NCBI RefSeq assembly: GCF_014636275.1
Contig: NZ_BMEB01000001.1
Coordinates: forward strand, 859,468 to 923,467
Reading direction: 5' to 3'
DNA length: 64,000 bases
Source: Cellulomonas carbonis
GTDB lineage: Bacteria; Actinomycetota; Actinomycetes; Actinomycetales; Cellulomonadaceae
This document shows positions 56,016-64,000 of the stretch, piece after piece. A program made the translations under genes and the position numbers. Each line of letters starts with the position of its first letter. Position 1 is the first letter of the stretch. The notes under the pieces were generated by a model. It searched no databases. It worked only from the letters and a program-made list of their open reading frames with translations, and was not told where the DNA came from.

Positions 56016-56455
56016 CAGGCCTGCTCCTCCGCGGCGGCGTCGGCGGGCGCCTCGGCCTCGGCAGCAGGCTCGGCGGCCTTCTTCTCGGCGGCCTTGGCCT
56101 TCGCCTTCTCGGCGGCGTCGGCGGCGGCGGCGACGGCGGCCGCTGCCGAGTCGTCACCGGGACGCTCCTTGACCTTCAGGGTGCCCTCGGCGCCCGGGAG
56201 ACCCTTGAAGGTCTGCCAGTCGCCGGTGACCTTGAGGATCGCCGCGACCTGCTCGGTCGGCTGGGCGCCGACGCTGAGCCAGTACTGCGCGCGCTCGCGG
56301 TTCACCTCGATGAACGACGGCTCCTCGGTGGGGTGGTACTTGCCGATCTCCTCGATCACGCGACCGTCGCGCTTGGTGCGCGAGTCGGCGACGACGATGC
56401 GGTAGTACGGCGCCCGGATCTTGCCGAGACGCTTCAGACGGATCTTGACGGCCAC
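56015..56455 (-). CDS. rpsP: 30S ribosomal protein S16
   Basis: A 146-residue S16. The core ([20 protein letters not shown] to KGLPGAEG) is about 95 residues. A further 50-residue Ala/Lys/Glu-rich tail is unusual in length, although tails occur in actinobacteria. GTG at 56455, with AGGAGAG upstream. First gene of the block leading to rplS and lepB. Confidence 0.96.
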   Translation of the reverse strand: MAVKIRLKRLGKIRAPYYRIVVADSRTKRDGRVIEEIGKYHPTEEPSFIEVNRERAQYWLSVGAQPTEQVAAILKVTGDWQTFKGLPGAEGTLKVKERPGDDSAAAAVAAAADAAEKAKAKAAEKKAAEPAAEAEAPADAAAEEQA

Positions 56456-56579
56456 AGTGGTGGTCTCTCCTGGTTTCTGCGTGGGAGGCCCGGCGCGCCG
56501 ACCCGTGGGGTTAGGCGGTGCGCGGAGCCGGAGGACACGACGTCGGGCGGGTAGAGGGTCCGCCCGGGCCGGGTACAGC

Positions 56580-56593
56580 GGGCCATTCTGCCA
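56580..56593 (-). promoter_or_regulatory. rpsP promoter element shared with rplS
   Basis: Identical over 14 bases to 54181-54194. CAGAAT (minus strand) would be the -10, giving a leader of about 125 bases. Nothing else recognised in the 239-base gap to the MFS gene. Confidence 0.5.
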
Positions 56594-56694
56594 GACCCCG
56601 ACCCGTGCTCGCACCCGGCGGACGGGCGCGGGCACGCGTCGGGCGTGCGGGGTCGCCGACGGTGGCCCGCCCGGCCACGCGGCGCGACCCCGCC

Positions 56695-58101
56695 TCAGGC
56701 GTCGAGCACGCGACCGCGCAGCTCGGGCAGGGCGAGCGCGCAGCCGGCCGCGAGCACGAACGCCACCGCGAAGACGCCGAAGACCGTGGCCGTGCCGCCC
56801 AGCACGAGCAGCGGCGGGACGCTGAGGGGTGCGGCGATGGAGGCGACCCGGCCGAAGCCCGCGGCCCACCCCGCACCCGTCGCCCGCAGCGCCGTCGGGT
56901 AGATCTCGGGTGTGACGGCGTACAGCGCGCCCCACGCGCCGAGGTTGAAGAACGACAGCAGCATGCCTGCCGCGACGACGCCCGCCGGCGTGCCCGCGGT
57001 GCCCAAGAGGACCGCCGCGACCGCCGAGCCGACGAGGAAGGACGCGAGGGTCGGTCGACGCCCCCAGCGCTCGACGAGCACGGCGGCCGCGGCGTACCCC
57101 GGCAGCTGCGCGAGCGTGATGACGAGCGTGTACCCGAACGACTGCACGAGGGTGTAGCCGTCGGCCACGAGGAGCGACGGGAGCCACGTGAAGGCGCCGT
57201 AGTACGAGAAGTTGACGAAGAACCAGACCCCCCAGGCCCCCGCGGTCCGGCGCCGCAGCCCGGGGGTCCACAGCGCGGAGGGTCCGCCCGCGGTGCGGTG
57301 CGACGTCCCCTCCGGAGGGCCCGCGGCACGGGGCGACGCCGGCGTCACCGTCGCGCGCGGTGCGGGCACGCCGGCCGCCTCCTCGAACGAGCGGACCACC
57401 CGCTCGGCCTCGGCCGTGCGTCCGCGGGCGACGAGGAAGCGGACCGACTCCGGGAGCCCGCGGCGCACGACGATCGCGTACGCGGCGGGCGCCGCACCGA
57501 TGACGAGGGCCCACCGCCACCCGTCGTCACCCGAGGGCACGACGAGGTACCCGATGAGGGCCGCGAGCATCCAGCCGATTGCCCAGAACGCCTCGAGCAC
57601 GACGACGACGCGGCCGCGGATGCGTGCCGGCGCGAACTCGCTGACGAGCGTCGACGCGACCGGCAGCTCCGCCCCGAGGCCGAGGCCGACCACGAAGCGC
57701 AGCGCCATGAGTGCGGCGACCGACGTCGCGAGCGCGGCGGCACCCGTCGCGAGCCCGTAGACGAGCAGCGTGAGCGCGAAGACCTGGCGGCGTCCGACGC
57801 GGTCCGCGAGCAGCCCACCGACGCTCGCGCCGAGCGCCATGCCGAGGAAGCCCACCGACGCGATCCACGACATCTGGGTCGGGCTGAGCTCCCACTGCAC
57901 CCGCAGCGCCGCGATCACGAACGCGATGAGCCCGACGTCCATCGCGTCGAGCGCCCAGCCGACACCCGACCCGACGACGAGCCGGCCGTGCCGACGCGTG
58001 AAGGGCAGCCGGTCGAGACGGTCTGTGAGCGACGCGCCCCCGCCCGGCGGAGGGGACCCGGTGGGCTGCACGCCGTCGGCGCGCTCGAGGTCGTCGTGCA
58101 C
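56695..58101 (-). CDS. MFS transporter, sugar/organic-acid-porter type
   Basis: A 468-residue, 12-helix major-facilitator protein. Family motifs include [18 protein letters not shown] (between helices 2 and 3), [34 protein letters not shown] at the central loop, and [13 protein letters not shown] in the second half. The relation is to the metabolite:H+ symporter/niacin/aromatic-acid branch. The substrate is unknown. GTG at 58101 with CACACT 6 bases upstream, a leaderless arrangement. Confidence 0.85.
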   Translation of the reverse strand: MHDDLERADGVQPTGSPPPGGGASLTDRLDRLPFTRRHGRLVVGSGVGWALDAMDVGLIAFVIAALRVQWELSPTQMSWIASVGFLGMALGASVGGLLADRVGRRQVFALTLLVYGLATGAAALATSVAALMALRFVVGLGLGAELPVASTLVSEFAPARIRGRVVVVLEAFWAIGWMLAALIGYLVVPSGDDGWRWALVIGAAPAAYAIVVRRGLPESVRFLVARGRTAEAERVVRSFEEAAGVPAPRATVTPASPRAAGPPEGTSHRTAGGPSALWTPGLRRRTAGAWGVWFFVNFSYYGAFTWLPSLLVADGYTLVQSFGYTLVITLAQLPGYAAAAVLVERWGRRPTLASFLVGSAVAAVLLGTAGTPAGVVAAGMLLSFFNLGAWGALYAVTPEIYPTALRATGAGWAAGFGRVASIAAPLSVPPLLVLGGTATVFGVFAVAFVLAAGCALALPELRGRVLDA

Positions 58102-58184
58102 GCGCCCAGTGTGTCGGAGCCCGGTCGCACGTGCCTCCGCGCAGCGGGCGCGACCCGGGCTGCGACCTGCGACGGACCGCACCG

Positions 58185-59339
58185 TCAGGCGGTCGCAGCC
58201 CCCGCGGGCGCGACGACGCGGCCGCGCAGGACGACGGCGCGCGGGGCACGCAGCACACCGATGTCCGACCGCGGGTCCGCCGGGTAGACCACGAGGTCGG
58301 CCGGCGCACCCTCGCCCAGGCACGCGGCGCCGAGGAACCGGCGCGCGCGCCACGAGGCCGACGCGACGACGTCGGCCGCGGGGACGCCCGCGAGCACCAT
58401 CTCGTGGGCCTCGTCCGCGAGCCGCCCGTGCGCGATCGTGCCGCCCGCATCCGATCCGAGCAGCAGCAGGACGCCGGCGTCGTGCAGGTCCCGGACGTGC
58501 TCGTAGCGGCGTGCGTGCATGCGTCGCATCCGCTCGGCGAACCGCGGGAAGCGGTCGCCCGCCTGCTGCGCGAAGCCCTCGAAGTTCGCGACCTGGACCA
58601 GCGTCGGGACGACCGGCACGCCGCGGGCGGCGACCTCGTCGACGAGGTCGGGCGTGAGCCCGGTGCCGTGCTCGAGGCAGTCGACGCCCGCGGCGAGGAG
58701 CCCGGGGAGCGCCTCCGTCGAGAAGGTGTGCGCCGTGACGCGGGCGCCCGCGTCGTGGGCCGCCGCGACCGCGTCCGCGAGCACGTCGTCGGGCCACAGC
58801 GGCGTGAGGTCCGCGTCGGGGCCGAGGTCCCGGTCGATCCAGTCCGCGACGACCTTGACCCAGCCGTCCCCGCGTGCGGCCTCCTCGGCGACTGCGGACG
58901 GCAGCTGCGCGACGTCGTCGAGCTCGCGGCCGTAGTGGCGCAGGTAGCGCCGGGGCCGGGCCAGGTGCCGCCCCGCGCGGATCACGCGCGGGAGGTCCGG
59001 GCGCGCGTCCACCCAGCGCGTGTCGCTCGGCGAGCCGGCGTCGCGCACGAGCAGCGTCCCCGCGTCGCGGTCGGTGCGCGCCTGCTGCTCGGCGGTCGCC
59101 TCGTCGACCGGACCGTCCGGACCCAGCCCGATGTGGCAGTGCACGTCCACGAGCCCGGGCACGGCCCAGCCCTCGAGCACGCCGACGTCCGCCGACCGCC
59201 GTCCACGCGGCGGCGCGAGCGTCACGCGACCGTCGACGACCCAGAGCCGATCGGTCTCCTGGTCCTCGTCGAGGAGGACCCGGCCGCGCACCTCGAGGAC
59301 CGGGGGGACCGGCGGACCGGCGGGAGCGGCGTCGCTCAT
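58185..59339 (-). CDS. Metal-dependent amidohydrolase
   Basis: A 384-residue TIM-barrel hydrolase of the imidazolonepropionase-like group. The metal motif HxH is DVHCHIG near residue 67. Later ligands are in ARVTAHTFS, LEHGTG and the catalytic Asp in LLGSDAGG. The N- and C-terminal beta-sandwich parts are present. It would hydrolyse a cyclic amide, dipeptide or similar; the substrate is unknown. The ATG overlaps the ffh stop (ATGA). Confidence 0.85.
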   Translation of the reverse strand: MSDAAPAGPPVPPVLEVRGRVLLDEDQETDRLWVVDGRVTLAPPRGRRSADVGVLEGWAVPGLVDVHCHIGLGPDGPVDEATAEQQARTDRDAGTLLVRDAGSPSDTRWVDARPDLPRVIRAGRHLARPRRYLRHYGRELDDVAQLPSAVAEEAARGDGWVKVVADWIDRDLGPDADLTPLWPDDVLADAVAAAHDAGARVTAHTFSTEALPGLLAAGVDCLEHGTGLTPDLVDEVAARGVPVVPTLVQVANFEGFAQQAGDRFPRFAERMRRMHARRYEHVRDLHDAGVLLLLGSDAGGTIAHGRLADEAHEMVLAGVPAADVVASASWRARRFLGAACLGEGAPADLVVYPADPRSDIGVLRAPRAVVLRGRVVAPAGAATA

Positions 59340-60943
59340 CGGCCCAGGTACTTCTCCAGGCCGGGCGGGAGCTCGAGCGAGCCCGGGTCGGCGCCCGCGG
59401 GCGGCTGCTGCGGGATCCCGAAGGCCGAACCGGCCGGACCCGACCGCGGAGCGGCCGACCGGGACGCGGCAGCGCGCTCCTGCTCGGCACGCTTCGCGGG
59501 GTTGCCCGAGCGGCCCTTGGCCTTCTTGGGCTGGGGCGCCATCTTGCCGCGGGACTTCTTGCCGCCCATCCCCGGGAGCCGCCCCATGCCGCCGACGCCG
59601 GGCATCCCTCCGCCGCGCGCCATCTGCTTCATCATCTGCTGCGCGCCCGCGAACCGCTCGAGGAGCTGGTTGACGTCGGTGGTCGTCGTCCCCGACCCCT
59701 TGGCGATGCGCGCCCGGCGCGACCCGTTGATGATCTTCGGGTTGTTCCGCTCACCCGGCGTCATGGAGCGGATGATCGCCTCGATGCGGTCGACCTCGCG
59801 CTCGTCGAAGTTCTCGATGGCCTCGCGCATCTGGCCCATGCCGGGGAGCATCCCGAGCATCTTCTTCATCGAGCCCATCTGGCGCAGGCCCTGCATCTGG
59901 ACGAGGAAGTCCTCGAGCGTGAAGTCCTCGCCGCTGACGAGCTTGCCGGCCATCGCCTCGGCCTGGTCGGCGTCGAACGCCTTCTCGGCCTGCTCGATGA
60001 GCGACAGCACGTCGCCCATGTCGAGGATGCGCCCCGCCATGCGGTCCGGGTGGAAGACCTCGAAGTCGGTGAGCTTCTCACCCGTCGACGCGAAGAGGAT
60101 CGGCCGACCCGTCACGGACGCCACCGAGAGGGCCGCGCCGCCGCGTGCGTCGCCGTCGAGCTTGGACAGCACGACGCCCGTGAACCCGACGCCGTCGGCG
60201 AACGCCTGCGCGGTGGTTACCGCGTCCTGACCGATCATCGCGTCGATCACGAACAGGATCTCGTCCGGCTGGACGGCGTCCCGGATGTCCGCGGCCTGCT
60301 GCATCATCTCGGCGTCGACGCCGAGGCGACCCGCCGTGTCGACGATCACGACGTCGTGCTGGCGCGAGCGCGCGGTGGCGACGCCGTCGCGCGCGACCGC
60401 GACCGGGTCACCGGCCGACGCGCCGGGGAGGTGCTCGGCGCCCTCCTGCGCGCCCGGGTGCGGCGCGAACACGGGGACACCGGCGCGCTCGCCCACGACC
60501 TGGAGCTGGGTCACCGCGTTCGGCCGCTGGAGGTCGGCGGCGACGAGGAGCGGCGTGTGCCCCTTCTCGCGCAGGTGCTGCGCGAGCTTGCCCGCGAGCG
60601 TCGTCTTGCCGGCGCCCTGCAGGCCCGCGAGCAGGATCACCGTGGGCGGGGTCTTGGCGAACCGCAGCGGACGCTGGTCCCCGCCGAGCACCGAGACGAG
60701 CTCGTCGTTGACGATCTTGACGACCTGCTGGGCGGGGTTGAGCGCGCCCGAGACCTCAGCCGACAGCGCCCGCTCGCGCACCTTGCCCGTGAACTCACGG
60801 ACGACGGTCACGGCGACGTCGGCGTCGAGCAGTGCCCGGCGGATCTCGCGCACCGTGGCGTCGATGTCCGCCTCGGACAGCCGGCCCTTGCTGCGCAGGT
60901 TCTTGAAGGTCGACGTCAGACGGTCGGACAGCGTGGCGAACAC
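59336..60943 (-). CDS. ffh: Signal recognition particle GTPase Ffh
   Basis: A 535-residue SRP54 homologue that delivers nascent membrane proteins to FtsY. Order: N domain, G domain with GLQGAGKTTLAGKLA near 106, DTAGRLGVDAEMM, SKLDGDARGGAAL, then a Met-rich M domain (SMKKMLGMLPGMGQM and SRRARIAKGSG). The tail of about 100 residues is Gly/Met/basic-rich. GTG at 60943 with GAGGT nearby. A candidate -10 (TACCCT) lies at 60978-60983. Confidence 0.96.
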   Translation of the reverse strand: MFATLSDRLTSTFKNLRSKGRLSEADIDATVREIRRALLDADVAVTVVREFTGKVRERALSAEVSGALNPAQQVVKIVNDELVSVLGGDQRPLRFAKTPPTVILLAGLQGAGKTTLAGKLAQHLREKGHTPLLVAADLQRPNAVTQLQVVGERAGVPVFAPHPGAQEGAEHLPGASAGDPVAVARDGVATARSRQHDVVIVDTAGRLGVDAEMMQQAADIRDAVQPDEILFVIDAMIGQDAVTTAQAFADGVGFTGVVLSKLDGDARGGAALSVASVTGRPILFASTGEKLTDFEVFHPDRMAGRILDMGDVLSLIEQAEKAFDADQAEAMAGKLVSGEDFTLEDFLVQMQGLRQMGSMKKMLGMLPGMGQMREAIENFDEREVDRIEAIIRSMTPGERNNPKIINGSRRARIAKGSGTTTTDVNQLLERFAGAQQMMKQMARGGGMPGVGGMGRLPGMGGKKSRGKMAPQPKKAKGRSGNPAKRAEQERAAASRSAAPRSGPAGSAFGIPQQPPAGADPGSLELPPGLEKYLGR

Positions 60944-60977
60944 AGGACCTCACCGGTGGTAGGACGCGGGCCGTCCC

Positions 60978-60983
60978 AGGGTA
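60978..60983 (-). promoter_or_regulatory. Candidate -10 element for ffh
   Basis: TACCCT on the minus strand in the 55-base gap between glnD and ffh, about 35 bases before the GTG. No clear -35 seen. Confidence 0.3.
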
Positions 60984-60998
60984 CCCGCCGCACGCACG

Positions 60999-62792
60999 TC
61001 AGCCCTCGGTGCGCAGCGCCGCGAGGGCCCGCCCGGTCAGGTCGTCGACGAGCCGGGCACGCCACGGCGACCACGTCGTCGGCCCCGCGGCCGACGCGTC
61101 GGCCTCGGTGAGGGCCCTGAGCAGGCGCAGGACCTCCACCCGCCCGTCCACCGCGTCGCACAGCCGCGCGACCGTCGCCGGGTCGTCGGGGTCCTCGGTC
61201 GTGGCGAGCGTCGCGAGCGTCAGGTGGTGCAGCACGAGCCGGGTGACGTCGGCGGTGTCCCGCGGGGCCAGCCCGATCCGCTCGCCGATCGCCGGCACGA
61301 GCCGCGCGCCCGCCACGCTGTGGTCCTCGGCACCGCGCCGCTTGCCGATGTCGTGCAGCAGCGCGGCGAGGAGCAGGACGTCCGGGCGCTCGACCGAGCG
61401 CCGCGACCGTGCCGCGCGCGCCGCCGTCTCGACGAGGTGACGGTCCACGGTGTGCCGGTGGACCGGGGACCGCTGGGGGCGGTTGCGCACGCCCGCCCAC
61501 TCGGGGATCCACCGCGTCACGACTCCAGCCAGGTCGAGCGTCTCCCACACCGGTACCTGCGCGGGTCCGGTCGACAGCAGCTGGAGCAGGTACGCGCGGG
61601 CCGTGGCCGACCACGGCTCGCGCAGGTCGGGCGTGCGCGCGAGGCTCGCGACCGTCACCGGCGACAGAGGGACCGCGAGCCGGGCGGATGTCGCCGCCGC
61701 GCGCAGCGCGAGCTCGGCGTCGTCCTCGGGACGCGTCCCGGCGGCCAGCACGAGCTCGCCGTCGTGCTCGACGAGGCCCTGGCCGACCGACCGCAGGCGC
61801 GGCGCGACGCGACGGCCGCGCACGACGACGGGGCGCCGGGTCGACGGCCTGGCCAGTGCCTGGCGCGCGTGCCGGATCGTCGTGTCGAGCGCGTGCGACA
61901 CCGTGCGGCCGGCCTCCGCGAGGCCCGCGAGGAGGTCGTCCGGGTCGTCCGCGCCGACGAGCTGGGCGACCTCGTCCTGGTCCGCGCGCAGCAGGCGGTT
62001 CGTCGATCGGCGCGTCACGACGTGGACGGCGTCCCGCACGTCGAGGAGGTGCTCGTAGGCGACGTCGAGCCCGCCGTGCGGCCGGTCGGTGAGCCAGGTC
62101 GCCGCGAGCGCGAAGACCACGACCGCGTCGCGGATGCCGCCACGGGCCTCCTTGAGGTCGGGCTCGACGAGGTAGGCCAGCTCCCCGGTCCGCTCGGCGC
62201 GCACGCGCGTGCCCGCGATGAGCTCGGGCAGTCGACGCCGCGCGGCGCTGCGCCAGTCCGTCAGCAGGGCCGAGCGCGCCTTGAGGACGACGGCGGGGTC
62301 CCCCGCGACGTGGCGCAGGTCGAGCAGGCCCACGGCCGCGGGGAGGTCGGCGGTCGCGACCTGGCGGCACTGGGCGAGCGTGCGCACCGAGTGGTCGAGG
62401 TCGAGACCCGCGTCCCACACCGGGTACCAGAGCCGCTCGGCGAGCGCCGCCACGACGTCCGGGGCGTGGGTGCGGCCGTCGTGGACGAGCAGCAGGTCCA
62501 GGTCGCTCGCAGGCGACGCGTCGCGCCTGCCGAGGCTGCCGACCGCGCCGAGCGCGATCCCGTCGGTCGTCGGCAGCAGGTCCGACACGTCGTCCCACAG
62601 CTCGGAGAGACGTCCCGTCGTCAGGTCGGCGACCGCGCGTCGCCGCGCGGCCCCGCTCGAGCCCGGTCCGGTGAGCCGGCGGGCCAGGTCGAGCCGGTCA
62701 GCGCGGAGGCCCCACACCCCCACCGGGGGGCGTGGGGCCTCCTGCGCAGGTCCTGCTGCCGGCCCGACCGCGTCGTCGTGCGGTCGCGTCAT
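60999..62792 (-). CDS. glnD: PII uridylyl/adenylyltransferase GlnD lacking ACT domains
   Basis: A 597-residue protein. The nucleotidyltransferase motif [19 protein letters not shown] has its acidic pair at about 97 and 99. The middle GlnD region ([15 protein letters not shown]) is intact, and the HD domain ([30 protein letters not shown]) lies around 450-540. The gene stops soon after, 55 bases before ffh, with no room for the two C-terminal ACT domains of ordinary GlnD (roughly 700-900 residues). In actinobacteria GlnD modifies PII. ATG at 62792, 4 bases past the glnB stop. Confidence 0.9.
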   Translation of the reverse strand: MTRPHDDAVGPAAGPAQEAPRPPVGVWGLRADRLDLARRLTGPGSSGAARRRAVADLTTGRLSELWDDVSDLLPTTDGIALGAVGSLGRRDASPASDLDLLLVHDGRTHAPDVVAALAERLWYPVWDAGLDLDHSVRTLAQCRQVATADLPAAVGLLDLRHVAGDPAVVLKARSALLTDWRSAARRRLPELIAGTRVRAERTGELAYLVEPDLKEARGGIRDAVVVFALAATWLTDRPHGGLDVAYEHLLDVRDAVHVVTRRSTNRLLRADQDEVAQLVGADDPDDLLAGLAEAGRTVSHALDTTIRHARQALARPSTRRPVVVRGRRVAPRLRSVGQGLVEHDGELVLAAGTRPEDDAELALRAAATSARLAVPLSPVTVASLARTPDLREPWSATARAYLLQLLSTGPAQVPVWETLDLAGVVTRWIPEWAGVRNRPQRSPVHRHTVDRHLVETAARAARSRRSVERPDVLLLAALLHDIGKRRGAEDHSVAGARLVPAIGERIGLAPRDTADVTRLVLHHLTLATLATTEDPDDPATVARLCDAVDGRVEVLRLLRALTEADASAAGPTTWSPWRARLVDDLTGRALAALRTEG

Positions 62793-62796
62793 CTCG

Positions 62797-64000
<1,204 letters not shown>

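Overview
The window comes from a very GC-rich actinobacterium, most likely a member of the Cellulomonadaceae such as Cellulomonas. That is an inference from gene content and order. The evidence is the strong third-position GC bias, many GTG starts, the classic actinobacterial order rpsP-khpA-rimM-trmD-rplS-lepB-rnhB-DUF2469-yraN-comM-dprA-xerC-whiG, the block rimP-nusA-ylxR-infB-rbfA-truB-ribF-rpsO-pnp-M16 peptidase-dapB, and PII signalling genes amtB-glnB-glnD. No rRNA, tRNA, CRISPR array, prophage, transposase or replication origin was recognised.

Layout. 1-2.2 kb (+): the 3' end of a succinate-semialdehyde dehydrogenase gene coupled to AzlC/AzlD amino-acid exporter genes, then a GNAT gene. 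2.2-15.3 kb (-): a translation/RNA block read from rimP down to dapB. 15.5-23.0 kb: a DUF4439 lipoprotein, proS, an Fpg/Nei glycosylase, a DUF4081-type GNAT, ispG and a Rip1-like site-2 protease. 23.2-38.1 kb: an amine-utilisation island with GabT, a second class III aminotransferase, a membrane GGDEF diguanylate cyclase coupled to a saccharopine-dehydrogenase-like oxidoreductase, a complete PotD-PotA-PotB-PotC uptake system, a 4-aminobutyraldehyde-type dehydrogenase, and a divergent Lrp-family regulator with a putrescine-type aminotransferase and a DAO-family oxidase. 38.2-45.4 kb (-): rpsB-tsf-pyrH-frr-cdsA-rlmN-DivIVA-domain gene-dxr. 45.8 kb (+): a small M23 peptidase. 46.5-56.5 kb (-): the rpsP-to-whiG block. 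56.7-64 kb (-): amtB-glnB-glnD, ffh, an amidohydrolase and an MFS transporter.

How it fits together. The island gives a plausible route: polyamine import, transamination, oxidation to GABA, GabT, then the dehydrogenase at the window's left edge to succinate. It lies between dxr and rip1/ispG, genes that are adjacent in many actinobacteria, so it looks like an insertion into a conserved block. The rest is mainly housekeeping: ribosome proteins and maturation, mRNA decay, isoprenoid precursor synthesis, lipid synthesis, protein export, DNA processing and nitrogen signalling.

Most notable observations: the diguanylate cyclase embedded in the polyamine locus; a GlnD with no C-terminal ACT domains; three tiny ATGA-linked reading frames in the infB leader; short tandem duplications that span the stop codons of three genes; near-identical 20-bp promoter-like elements in front of dxr and the GNAT gene; many -10-like hexamers 6-8 bases before start codons (leaderless mRNAs); and long perfect GC stem-loops just after several translation genes inside operons.
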